DNA from: Allobosea psychrotolerans
Lineage (GTDB): Bacteria; Pseudomonadota; Alphaproteobacteria; Rhizobiales; Beijerinckiaceae
Direction of reading: 5' to 3'
DNA length: 64,000 nucleotides
NCBI RefSeq assembly: GCF_002917105.1
Contig: NZ_PQFZ01000016.1
Span: forward strand, 62,001-126,000
The notes below the pieces were generated by a model. The model searched no databases, had not been told where the DNA came from, and was given only the letters and a program-made list of their open reading frames with translations. Both the position numbers and the translations under genes were made by a program. Positions 15,666-23,801 of the stretch are shown piece after piece (positions within the stretch are counted from its first letter, which is position 1; every line of letters starts with the position of its first letter).

Positions 15666-17192
15666 ATGTTCAGAAAAATCCTCTCCGTCGGCGGCTTCAC
15701 GCTGCTCTCGCGCCTCTCGGGCTTCATACGCGACATCGTGCTGGCGGCCGTGCTCGGCGCCGGCCCGCTGATGGACGCATTTTCGGTCGCGCTGCGCCTG
15801 CCGAACCATTTCCGCGCGATCTTCGGCGAGGGTGCCTTCAACCAGGCCTATATCCCCGCCTATGCCCGGGTCAGGCAGCAGGCCGGCCAGGCCGCCGCCA
15901 CGCTCTTCTCCGACCGGGTCTTCACCCTCAACCTGATCGTCCAGATCATCCTGCTCGGGCTCGCCCTGCCCTTCATGCCCGACGTCGTGCGCCTGCTCGC
16001 GCCCGGCTTCGCGCATGATCCGCAGCGCTTCGAACTCGCCGTCGCGCTGACGCGGATCACCTTTCCCTATCTGCTCTTCATCACGCTGGTGACGCTGCTC
16101 TCGGCCAACCTCAATGCCGTCGACAAATTCGCGGCGGCGGCGGCGGCGCCGATCCTGCTCAATCTCTGCCTGATCGCGGCGCTTACCGTAGCGTTCCTGT
16201 TCCCCAATGCCGCCTATGCCGCCGCCTGGGGCGTGGTGATCTCCGGCTTCCTGCAATGGCTCGTGTTGGCGCTCGCGGCGCGCCAGGCGAATGTCGCGGC
16301 AACCGTGGTGCGGCCGCGCGTCGATCTCGACGTCAAGGCGTTCCTGAAGGCGTTCGGGCCGGCCGTCATCGGCTCGGCCGGTGTCCAGATCGCGCTTTTC
16401 GCCGACACGATCATCGCCTCGCTGCTGCCGGCGGGTGCCTATTCCGCGCTCTACTATGCAGGCGGCCTCTACCAATTGCCGATCGGGGTCATCGCCATCG
16501 GCGTCGGCACGGTCCTGTTGCCGACGATGAGCCGCCTGCTCGCGGCAGGCGACGTCGCCGGCTCCGACAGGGCGCAGAACCGGGCCGTCGCGCTGACGCT
16601 GATCGCCGCCGCCCCCTTCGCTGCCGCATTCCTCGCCGTTCCCGAACTGATCGTCTCCGCCTTGTTCGAGCGCGGGCGCTTCGACGCTGCCGCGAGCCAG
16701 GCGGCGGCAGCCGTGCTCTTCGCCTATGCGATCGGGCTGCCGGCCATCGTGATGATCCGCACCCAGGTGTCGAGTTTCCAGGCACGCGGCGACACCACGA
16801 CGCCGATGCTGGTCTCGCTGGCGGCCATCGCCGCGAATGTCGCGCTGAAATTGCTGCTCTGGCGCGACTGGGGCGCGCCGGGCCTTGCACTGGCGACTGC
16901 GGCGGGCGCTTGGATCAATGTCGGCGCGCTGTTCGCCTTGGGCGTGCAGCGTGGCTGGACCCGGCCGGCGGGGGGGCTGTCGAGTTTTGCCGCCATCGTC
17001 GTGCTGGCGGCGGTTCTGGCGGGCCTGGCGGCGCGCCTGTCCGTCCCCTCCCTGCTTGCCGCGACGGCGTGGTTTCCGCTACAGCCAAGGCTCGCGGCGC
17101 TCGCCTGCGTCGGGGCCGTGGCCGCGGCGATCTATCTCGCGACCGCGGCGCTGGCGCTCAAGCTCAGCCGGCTCGCCAGGCTACTGCGTTAG
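15666..17192 (+). CDS. murJ: Lipid II flippase MurJ (MviN)
   Basis: 508 aa polytopic inner-membrane protein of the MOP superfamily, the usual length for MurJ, which moves lipid II outward for peptidoglycan synthesis. About 13-14 hydrophobic helices are seen. The N-terminus has the signature FRKILSVGGFTLLSRLSGFI then RDIVLAAVLGAG and LPNHFRAIFGEGAFNQAYIP, closely matching the family. A repeat element separates it from the upstream glycosyltransferase, so it may have its own promoter. Confidence 0.95.
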   Translation: MFRKILSVGGFTLLSRLSGFIRDIVLAAVLGAGPLMDAFSVALRLPNHFRAIFGEGAFNQAYIPAYARVRQQAGQAAATLFSDRVFTLNLIVQIILLGLALPFMPDVVRLLAPGFAHDPQRFELAVALTRITFPYLLFITLVTLLSANLNAVDKFAAAAAAPILLNLCLIAALTVAFLFPNAAYAAAWGVVISGFLQWLVLALAARQANVAATVVRPRVDLDVKAFLKAFGPAVIGSAGVQIALFADTIIASLLPAGAYSALYYAGGLYQLPIGVIAIGVGTVLLPTMSRLLAAGDVAGSDRAQNRAVALTLIAAAPFAAAFLAVPELIVSALFERGRFDAAASQAAAAVLFAYAIGLPAIVMIRTQVSSFQARGDTTTPMLVSLAAIAANVALKLLLWRDWGAPGLALATAAGAWINVGALFALGVQRGWTRPAGGLSSFAAIVVLAAVLAGLAARLSVPSLLAATAWFPLQPRLAALACVGAVAAAIYLATAALALKLSRLARLLR

Positions 17193-17219
17193 CTTTCGTC
17201 CGTTTGATCCGAAACCGCC

Positions 17220-17255
17220 GTCATCCCGAGACGACCTTAGGTCGCCCGGGATGAC
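17220..17255. repeat. Dispersed palindromic repeat, family D, short copy
   Basis: TCATCCCG pairs with CGGGATGA, and an inner CGACC pairs with GGTCG around TTA. The element lies between the convergent murJ and aminotransferase genes and could act as a bidirectional transcription stop. A longer related element is at 23720-23795. Confidence 0.65.
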
Positions 17256-17297
17256 GCAGCAGTGCCGAGATCAACGGCAAACCCGCAAGCGTCGGCT

Positions 17298-18164
17298 TCA
17301 CGCCGCCTTGGTGTGAGCGAAGTCCATGTAGAGTTCGCGAGCGCGGCGGAACATCGGGCCGGGCTGCAGCGTCATGTTGTCGATGCGGGTGACCGGCATG
17401 CATTTGGAATAGTTGCCCGAGATGAAGATCTCATCGGCCTGCTCGAAATCGCTGTAGCGCAGGCTCATCTCCTCGACGGGGATACCGTCCTGCCTGAGCA
17501 GGCCGATGACGCGCTGGCGGGTGATGCCGTTCAGGAAGGTGCCGTTGGGAGCCGGCGTCCTGACGACGCCGTCCTTGGCCAGGAAGATGTTCGAGGTCGC
17601 GGTCTCGGCGACGTTGCCCAGCATGTCGAGCACCAGCGCGTTGTCGAAGCCCGCCGCCTTGGCGGCGCGCAGGATGCGGGCGTTGTTGGGATAGAGGCAG
17701 CCCGCCTTGGCGTCGGTCGGCATCGTCTCCATGGTCGGCCGGCGGAACGCTCCTTGCGTCACCGAGAAGCCATTGGTCGGCTGCGGCATCGGCGCCTCGA
17801 ACAGGCAGAGGCAGAACTGCGTCGAATCCGGGTCGGGCATGATGGTCGAGGGCCCGTCGGCCTCGCCCCAATACATCGGCTTGACGTAGAGCGCCGTGCC
17901 AGGGGCGAATTTCTTCACGCCCTCAAGCGTCTTCTCGATGATGAAGTCCTGCGTCACCGTGGCCTTGAGGCCGAGCGCCTTGGCGGAGCGGTTGACGCGG
18001 GCGGCATGGGCGGCGAGATCGGGCGCGACGCCATCGAAATAGCGGCCGCCGTCGAAGACCGAAGAGGCCTGCCAGAGGGCATGGCTGCGTGGGCCCACCA
18101 GGCCGGGGTTGCCTTCGTGCCAGGCACCGTCGAACCAGCTCCAGGTCTGAGAATACCATGCCAT
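17298..18164 (-). CDS. ilvE: Branched-chain amino acid aminotransferase (class IV PLP aminotransferase)
   Basis: 288 aa. Fold-type IV PLP enzyme that transaminates branched-chain 2-oxoacids with glutamate. The Schiff-base lysine is probably K153 in TDAKAGCLYPNNARI, and the VAETATSNIFL motif (185-195) that contacts the cofactor phosphate is intact, as is the later GITRQRVI segment. D-amino-acid transaminase and aminodeoxychorismate lyase are in the same fold. The adjacent AzlCD exporter genes on the same strand support a branched-chain amino acid role, though 126 bases separate them from this gene. Confidence 0.87.
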   Translation of the reverse strand: MAWYSQTWSWFDGAWHEGNPGLVGPRSHALWQASSVFDGGRYFDGVAPDLAAHAARVNRSAKALGLKATVTQDFIIEKTLEGVKKFAPGTALYVKPMYWGEADGPSTIMPDPDSTQFCLCLFEAPMPQPTNGFSVTQGAFRRPTMETMPTDAKAGCLYPNNARILRAAKAAGFDNALVLDMLGNVAETATSNIFLAKDGVVRTPAPNGTFLNGITRQRVIGLLRQDGIPVEEMSLRYSDFEQADEIFISGNYSKCMPVTRIDNMTLQPGPMFRRARELYMDFAHTKAA

Positions 18165-18290
18165 AGCGGCGCTCCAATTTGGTCAGTTTTGCTGACAGAC
18201 ACCGTCTGCCCAGAGATCGCCGGCGTCAACATGGCGCAAGCGGCCAAGCGATGACGGGATGTGATGGAAGCGATCGGAAGCGGTGATCGA

Positions 18291-18608
18291 TCAGAAGCCG
18301 AGCGCGCGCGCTGCCGAGACCGTCGCCATGCCGACCGCCAAGGCCAGCAACTCGCTGCGCCGCAGCACCATGCTGCCGATCGCCGCGATGAGTGCGAGTG
18401 CCGCAGTGAAACCGAGCCGCTCGATCAGCGGCAGCACGGTCGCGACCACGATCGAGCCCGGCAGCGCCGCAAGCCCACGCCGGACGCGCGGGGTCAGCGG
18501 AATGAAGCCCATCATGATCACGCCGGAGATGCGGCAGAGATAGGTCGCCAGCATCATGGCGAGGATGACGAAGGCCGCGCCCCATGGGCCGGGATCAGGC
18601 AGGGTCAT
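18291..18608 (-). CDS. azlD: AzlD family branched-chain amino acid transport subunit
   Basis: 105 aa membrane protein with three to four helices (WGAAFVILAMMLATYLCRIS at the start; PLTPRVRRGLAALPGSIVVA in the middle). It matches the small subunit of AzlCD/YgaZH exporters of branched-chain amino acids. The ATG at 18608 lies inside the end of azlC, giving a 14-base overlap, so the pair is coupled. A longer frame to 18662 would overlap azlC further and adds Ser/Arg-rich residues. Confidence 0.87.
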   Translation of the reverse strand: MTLPDPGPWGAAFVILAMMLATYLCRISGVIMMGFIPLTPRVRRGLAALPGSIVVATVLPLIERLGFTAALALIAAIGSMVLRRSELLALAVGMATVSAARALGF

Positions 18609-19326
18609 CGCTGAACGCCCCTGTAAGCGCGCCGGCAAGCGAGCCGACGATGATGAAGGCATAGCCGTCGATCAGCTTCGCCGTGACCAATGCGACGAGC
18701 CCCGCGACGACCCAGGGCACGGCCGCCCGCTTGCCGCGCCAGAGCGGCACGATCATCGCGGCGAAGAAGATCGGCATGACGAGATCGATGCCGTATTGGC
18801 GCGGATCGGCCACCAGGGCGCCGAGCAGGTATCCCGGGATCGTCGTCGCGACCCAGACGACCCAGAGCAGGACGCCGGCGCCGATGATCACGCCCAGATC
18901 GCGCCCGCCCTCGCCATGATAGCGCGCGCCGATCAGCCAGCTCGCATCGGTGAAGAGAAAGAGATGCGCGGCGTTGAGCGCCTTGGGATAAGGCGCGAAC
19001 CAGGGCTGCAGCGAAGCCCCCTGCAGCACCATGCGCGCATTCACCGTCGCGGTGACGACGGCAAGCCCCGCAATCGCCCCCCAGCTCCATTCCGGCCGCC
19101 ACAGCTCCATAGCCACGAGCTGCGCCACGCCGGCATAGACCAGCGCGCTCATCATGACCGTCTCCAGCAGGCTCAGCCCCTTGGCCGCTGCCGCCGCGCC
19201 GAAGGCGACCGCAAAGACGACGATGCCCGGCAGCAGCACGGAGACCCTGCGGACGCCCAGGCGCACGCCCTGCATGGTGAGCAAGGGGCGGGCGGCCTCC
19301 GAAGTCGGTTCGGGCGAAGCGGTCAT
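18595..19326 (-). CDS. azlC: AzlC family branched-chain amino acid exporter subunit
   Basis: 243 aa with six to seven predicted helices. Family features are PGIVVFAVAFGAAAAAKGLS, the ETVMMSALVYAGVAQLVA segment, and TVNARMVLQGASLQPWF. It forms the large subunit of the AzlCD exporter with the overlapping azlD gene. An ilvE-type aminotransferase follows on the same strand. Confidence 0.9.
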   Translation of the reverse strand: MTASPEPTSEAARPLLTMQGVRLGVRRVSVLLPGIVVFAVAFGAAAAAKGLSLLETVMMSALVYAGVAQLVAMELWRPEWSWGAIAGLAVVTATVNARMVLQGASLQPWFAPYPKALNAAHLFLFTDASWLIGARYHGEGGRDLGVIIGAGVLLWVVWVATTIPGYLLGALVADPRQYGIDLVMPIFFAAMIVPLWRGKRAAVPWVVAGLVALVTAKLIDGYAFIIVGSLAGALTGAFSDDPA

Positions 19327-19435
19327 GGCTCTTCAAGAGCGCTAACGCATCATACCGTCAACGGATGGCAGCACCGGCCGCTTATGAGGCCTGCGCAGGG
19401 CGGGACAAGCGCCAGTCCCGTGCTAGCCTTGCGCC

Positions 19436-20041
19436 ATGCACTGGCTGACCTGCCCCATCGCCGCCCCTGCCCTGCCCGCGACCTGGCTGATAGCGACCGG
19501 CGCGAGCCCGGCCAACCTCGCCGAGCGTTCGGCCTTGCGGCGCGAGACGGCGCGAACGATCATCGCCGCCCAGCTCGGCCTGCCGGTCGAGGCCATTGCG
19601 ATCGGGCATGACGAACGAGGCCGCCCCCTGCTGGCGCAACCTGTCGGGACGGGGCTGTATCTCTCGCTTGCGACGCGGGCGGGCTTCGTCGCGCTGGCGC
19701 TCGCGCCGCATCCTGTCGGGGTCGATATCGAGCGGCTCGAGCCCCTGGCCACGCCGCCGCTCGCGGTCTTGCATCCGCAGGAGCGGACGGCGCTGCTCAC
19801 CCTGCACGAACTGGCGCGACCACTTGCCTTCGCAGAGCTCTGGGCGGCCAAGGAGGCCTATGTGAAGGCGCTCGGCACCGGCTTCGCTCGCGCGCCGGAG
19901 AGCTTCTCCGTCACGCTCACCGCGCAAGGTGTGTTCAGTATCAGCGATCCGGAGCGACCGGGCGCAAATCTCGGCATGAGCCGCGTCACAGAAAACGGCG
20001 GCCAGGAGAGCCTGGCCGCCGCGGTTGTGGTTCTCAGCTGA
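19436..20041 (+). CDS. 4'-phosphopantetheinyl transferase superfamily protein
   Basis: 201 aa. Transfers phosphopantetheine from CoA to a carrier-protein serine. The magnesium-binding motif is GVDIERLEPL (D97, E99) and the second signature is FAELWAAKEAYVKALGTG (132-149) with E140 and K144. Size and motif spacing fit the Sfp/AcpT-like class rather than the 120-aa AcpS class. No polyketide or peptide synthetase is in the window, so its partner is elsewhere. It diverges from azlC with about 110 bases between. Confidence 0.88.
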   Translation: MHWLTCPIAAPALPATWLIATGASPANLAERSALRRETARTIIAAQLGLPVEAIAIGHDERGRPLLAQPVGTGLYLSLATRAGFVALALAPHPVGVDIERLEPLATPPLAVLHPQERTALLTLHELARPLAFAELWAAKEAYVKALGTGFARAPESFSVTLTAQGVFSISDPERPGANLGMSRVTENGGQESLAAAVVVLS

Positions 20042-20049
20042 GTGAGATG

Positions 20050-20790
20050 TCAGCCCGGCTGGTCTGCCGGCTTCTTCTTCAGCAGATAGGCGACGAGACA
20101 AACGAGCGCCGCGCCGATGGCCGAGGAGATATAGTGCGGCATGGCGGCCGGACCGATTCCGAGTGCGCTGGCATCTGTCGGCACAGGGGTGACCCAGCTC
20201 GGCATGTTGACCTGGAGCCATTGCAGCACGGCAATGTCGCCGATGATCATTTCCGCCGCGATCCAGCCGAGCAGGGCCGCGCCGAGCCAGACCAGGATCG
20301 GGAAGCGCTCGATGATCGAGGTCAGGAGCTGCGCGCCCATGATGATCAGCGGGATCGAGAGCAGCAGGCCGAAGATGAAGAGCTCGGGATGTCCGCGCGA
20401 GGCTGCCGCGATGGCGATGACGTTGTCGAGGCTCATCACGGCGTCGGCAATGGCGATGGTGCGCACCGCCCGCCAGAGATTGTCGCTCGCCTCGATGTCG
20501 CTATGGGCTTCCTCCTCGCCCATGGCGAGCTTGATCGCGATCCAGAACAGCAGGACGCCGCCGACCACCTTCAGGAAGGGCACGTTCAGCAGATAGCTGA
20601 CCACGAGCGCGAAGACGATGCGCAAGCCGACGGCTGCGCCGGCGCCGAGCCAGATGCCGATCTTGCGCCGGTTTTCCGGCAGCGAGCGGCAGGCGAGCGC
20701 GATGACGACCGCGTTGTCTCCGGACAGGAGCAGGTCGATCCAGATGATCTGGAGCAGCGACACCCAGAATTGGGATGATGAAAAGTCCAT
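20050..20790 (-). CDS. TerC family integral membrane protein (YjbE-like), copy 2
   Basis: 246 aa with seven to eight helices. TerC hallmarks are LLLSGDNAVVIALACRSLP near the N-terminus, MSLDNVIAIAAASRGHPEL mid-protein and acidic residues within helices. The family is linked to metal-ion (mainly manganese) export during exoenzyme metallation and to tellurite resistance. A close homologue lies just upstream on the same strand (20810-21514) with a 19-base gap. I see no yybP-ykoY-type manganese riboswitch in front of either gene. Confidence 0.88.
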   Translation of the reverse strand: MDFSSSQFWVSLLQIIWIDLLLSGDNAVVIALACRSLPENRRKIGIWLGAGAAVGLRIVFALVVSYLLNVPFLKVVGGVLLFWIAIKLAMGEEEAHSDIEASDNLWRAVRTIAIADAVMSLDNVIAIAAASRGHPELFIFGLLLSIPLIIMGAQLLTSIIERFPILVWLGAALLGWIAAEMIIGDIAVLQWLQVNMPSWVTPVPTDASALGIGPAAMPHYISSAIGAALVCLVAYLLKKKPADQPG

Positions 20791-20809
20791 AGGTCGGTCA
20801 GTCCCTGTG

Positions 20810-21514
20810 TCAGAGGGCCGGATCTGGCCGGCGTGGTTTCAGCCAATAGCCCAGCGCGAGCACGAGAATCGCACCCAGGGCAGCGGCCGGATATTCGAGG
20901 CGGTGCAGCATATCGGCGCCGAACCGGGTGATGAGCCAGGGATCGCTGTCGAACATTTCGCCGGCGACCCAGCCGAGCAGCGCAGCGCCCGCCCAGACCA
21001 GGACCGGAAAGCGCGTCAGCAGGCTGGTGATGAGCGAGGCGCCGAGCACGATCAGCGGGATCGAGATGACGAGCCCCGCGATCAGGAGCGGGATCGAATC
21101 CTTGGCGACGGCGGCGATGGCCAGCACATTGTCGAGGCTCATGACGATGTCGGCGATCGCGACCGTCTGGACCGCCTTCCAGAGCTTGCTGCTGGCGGTG
21201 ATCGAATCCTCGTCGCTCTCGCCATCCTCGATGATCAGCTTGACCGCGATCCAGACCAGCAGCAGCGCGCCGACGATATGCAGGAAAGGCGCGTTCAGCA
21301 GCGAGGCGATCAGCACGGTGAAGATGACGCGCAAGACCACAGCGACGCCTGCGCCGAGCGCGATGCCCTTGGCTCTTTGTGCGGGCGCCAGCGCCCGGCA
21401 GGCGAGCGCGATCACCACGGCATTGTCGCCGGAGAGGACGATGTTGAGCGCGATGATCTCCGCCAGTTTTCCCCAGATCAGAGGATCGACGAAGGAAATC
21501 GAGGAGAGATCCAT
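20810..21514 (-). CDS. TerC family integral membrane protein (YjbE-like), copy 1
   Basis: 234 aa. It shares with its downstream neighbour the motifs NIVLSGDNAVVIALACRAL, MSLDNVLAIAAVAKDSIP and PVLVWAGAALLGWVAGEM, so the two are tandem duplicates. The start at 21514 (MDLSSISF) has AAGGG nine bases upstream; the frame extends to 21535. It is probably the first gene of a two-gene operon. Metal export is the likely role by family; the ion is not shown by sequence. Confidence 0.87.
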   Translation of the reverse strand: MDLSSISFVDPLIWGKLAEIIALNIVLSGDNAVVIALACRALAPAQRAKGIALGAGVAVVLRVIFTVLIASLLNAPFLHIVGALLLVWIAVKLIIEDGESDEDSITASSKLWKAVQTVAIADIVMSLDNVLAIAAVAKDSIPLLIAGLVISIPLIVLGASLITSLLTRFPVLVWAGAALLGWVAGEMFDSDPWLITRFGADMLHRLEYPAAALGAILVLALGYWLKPRRPDPAL

Positions 21515-21630
21515 CAAAGCCAGCCCTTCCAGCAACGTCAGTTCAATTTCTAGTTAACCCGGCGGCGCTGTCGCGCCTCCGGGGTCCTGGGCACCGGAAT
21601 TTGGGTGCCAAAATCTTGGGCGCCGGGCTT

Positions 21631-22710
21631 TTAGCCCAGCGCCTGCTCGACAGCCTTGCCCGCGGCTTCCGTCCCCAGCGTGCCGCCGAGATCGCGGGTG
21701 CGGGTGCGGGCGTCGCCGAGCGCGCGCTCGATCGCGGCCTCGATGCCCTTGGCGGCTTCGGTCTCGCCGAGGTGATCCAGCATCATCGCGCCCGACCAGA
21801 TCTGGCCGATCGGATTGGCGATGCCTTTGCCCGCGATGTCGGGCGCCGAGCCATGGACCGGCTCGAACAGCGAGGGATGATCGCCGGTCGGGTTGATGTT
21901 GCCCGACGGCGCGATGCCGATCGTGCCGGTGCAGGCCGGGCCCAGATCCGAGAGGATGTCGCCGAACAGGTTCGAGGCCACGACCACGTCGAAGCGGTCG
22001 GGATTCAGCACGAAATGCGCCGTCAGGATGTCGATATGGTACTGGTCGACGGCGACGCCGGGATAGTTCCTGGCCATCTCCTTCACCCGCTCGTCCCAAT
22101 ACGGCATGGTGATCGAGATGCCGTTCGACTTGGTCGCCGAGGTCAGCTTCTTGCGCGGACGGCGCATCGCCAGCTCGAAGGCGTATTTCAGCACGCGGTC
22201 GACGCCGACCCGGCTCATCACCGTCTCCTGCATGACGATCTCGCGCTCGGTGCCGGCGAACATCTTGCCGCCGACCGAGGAGTATTCGCCCTCGGTGTTC
22301 TCGCGCACGACGAAGAAGTCGATATCGCCGGGCTTGCGGCCGACGAGCGGACCGGGAACGCCCGGCATCAGACGCACCGGGCGCAGGTTCACATACTGGT
22401 CGAATTCACGCCGGAAGAGCAGCAGCGAGCCCCAGAGCGAGATGTGGTCAGGCACCTGCGCCGGCATGCCGACCGCGCCGAAATAGATCGCGTCATGGCC
22501 GCCGATCTTCTCCTTCCAGTCGTCGGGAAGCATCTTGCCGTGCTTCTCGTGATAATCGCAGGAGGAGAAATCGAACTCGTCGAAGCGCAGTTCGAAGCCG
22601 TATTTCCTGGAGGCCGCCTCGAGCACGCGCAGGCCCTCGGGCATGACTTCCTTGCCGATGCCGTCCCCGGCGATGACGGCGATACGATAGACGCGATTGG
22701 TCCCACTCAT
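21631..22710 (-). CDS. Tartrate dehydrogenase/decarboxylase-type beta-decarboxylating dehydrogenase
   Basis: 359 aa of the isocitrate/isopropylmalate dehydrogenase family. RIAVIAGDGIGKEVMPEGLR opens the fold; metal and substrate motifs follow (FGAVGMPAQVPDHISLWG, RENTEGEYSSVGG, SNLFGDILSDLG, HGSAPDIAGKGIANP). The VPDHISLWGSLLLFRREFDQ segment is typical of tartrate dehydrogenase (TtuC/TDH) rather than LeuB, so NAD-dependent oxidation and decarboxylation of tartrate or D-malate is likely. The start overlaps the stop of the upstream hydrolase gene by four bases, so they are co-translated. Confidence 0.88.
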   Translation of the reverse strand: MSGTNRVYRIAVIAGDGIGKEVMPEGLRVLEAASRKYGFELRFDEFDFSSCDYHEKHGKMLPDDWKEKIGGHDAIYFGAVGMPAQVPDHISLWGSLLLFRREFDQYVNLRPVRLMPGVPGPLVGRKPGDIDFFVVRENTEGEYSSVGGKMFAGTEREIVMQETVMSRVGVDRVLKYAFELAMRRPRKKLTSATKSNGISITMPYWDERVKEMARNYPGVAVDQYHIDILTAHFVLNPDRFDVVVASNLFGDILSDLGPACTGTIGIAPSGNINPTGDHPSLFEPVHGSAPDIAGKGIANPIGQIWSGAMMLDHLGETEAAKGIEAAIERALGDARTRTRDLGGTLGTEAAGKAVEQALG

Positions 22711-23618
22711 GGGTTCTCTCCAAAGAAGGCCGTGAATTCGGCGGCGACGAGATCGGGAATCTCCTCCGCCAGATAATGCCCGCCTGGCAAGGCACGGCCT
22801 TGGACGTTCTCAGCGCGCTGCCGCCACAGCGCAAGCGGCTCGAAACATTTGCCGATGATGCCGTTGCCGCCCCAGAGCGCGAGCAAGGGCTGGGTCAGCT
22901 TGCGGCCGCCATCCTCATCGTCATGGCGGATGTCGATGGTGGCGGCGGCGCGATAATCCTCGCAACTCGCATGGATGGTCTGCGGATCGCTGAAGCAGCG
23001 CAGGTAATGGGCGAGAGCCTCGGGCACGAAGGGCGTCAGACCGGCCGAGCCGGAGCCGCATTTCTTGCGCCAATAGGCCTCGGGATCGGCCCCGATCATC
23101 CGCTCCGGGAAGGGCGCGGGCTGGATCAGGAAGAACCAGTGCCAATAGGCCCGCGCGAAGGCGTCGCTGGTATTGGCGTACATCTCGCGGGTCGGCGCGA
23201 TGTCCAGCGTCGCTAGCCTGGTGACACGCTCCGCATGGTCGAGCGCCAGGCGATGGGCAACGCGCGCGCCGCGATCATGCGCGCCGACAAAGAAGCGTTG
23301 ATGCCCCAGCGCCGTCATGACCTGCGCCATGTCGAGCGCCATGGCGCGCTTGGAATAGGGGAAATGCTCGGCATCGCTCGCCGGCTTGTCGCTGTCGCCA
23401 TAGCCGCGCAGATCGGCGCAGACCAAAGTGAAGCGGTCCTTTAGGCGCGCAGCAAGCTTGTGCCAGAGCGCATGCGTCTGCGGGTAGCCATGGAGCAGCA
23501 GGAGCGGCGGCCCCTCCCCGCCCGTCCGGACACGGATGCGCGCGCCCGATGTCGCGACATCAAGGAGGCGGAAACCGGGGAAGAGGCTGTCCTGGACAGG
23601 GATTTCGGTGACGCTCAT
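22707..23618 (-). CDS. Alpha/beta hydrolase, haloacetate/fluoroacetate dehalogenase-like
   Basis: 303 aa. The nucleophile elbow is unusual: GAHDRGARVAHRLALDH, with Asp115 where esterases have Ser, followed by R116 and R119. That pattern, a downstream LDIAPT, the YWHWFFL halide-pocket His-Trp pair, a Tyr in CEDYRAAATID, and GGHYLAEEIPD carrying the catalytic His together match fluoroacetate dehalogenases. Epoxide hydrolases also have an Asp nucleophile, but usually in a different context. The oxyanion motif is HGYPQTHALW. The start at 23618 (MSVTEIPVQ) is preferred; a TTG frame reaches 23666. The stop overlaps the tartrate dehydrogenase start. Confidence 0.82.
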   Translation of the reverse strand: MSVTEIPVQDSLFPGFRLLDVATSGARIRVRTGGEGPPLLLLHGYPQTHALWHKLAARLKDRFTLVCADLRGYGDSDKPASDAEHFPYSKRAMALDMAQVMTALGHQRFFVGAHDRGARVAHRLALDHAERVTRLATLDIAPTREMYANTSDAFARAYWHWFFLIQPAPFPERMIGADPEAYWRKKCGSGSAGLTPFVPEALAHYLRCFSDPQTIHASCEDYRAAATIDIRHDDEDGGRKLTQPLLALWGGNGIIGKCFEPLALWRQRAENVQGRALPGGHYLAEEIPDLVAAEFTAFFGENP

Positions 23619-23719
23619 CAGGGCCGCGTGGTTGCGATAATCGGTAGCCGATAGCCTGCTTCTCAAGCGATTGCGCGCGTCGATTATTACACAATCCTGA
23701 TCAATAGCGGGCGCGCGCC

Positions 23720-23795
23720 ATTCCCGGGCGCAGCGCAGCGGAGACCCGGGAACCTCTGGGGAGAGATGCCCCGGGTCTGCGCCCGGGCATGACGA
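23720..23795. repeat. Dispersed palindromic repeat, family D, long copy
   Basis: Nested palindrome with four CCCGGG-type cores: ATTCCCGGGCGCAGCGC, GAGACCCGGGAAC, then GATGCCCCGGGTCTGCG and CCCGGGCATGACGA. The halves fold into a strong cruciform. It sits between pheT and the divergent hydrolase gene and may end the pheT transcript. Confidence 0.75.
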
Positions 23796-23801
23796 GGTAG
23801 G

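Noticed and set aside
21515-21630. Possible yybP-ykoY manganese riboswitch before the TerC genes
   Set aside because: The interval is short and shows no recognisable riboswitch core; only weak GGCACC/GGTGCC pairing.
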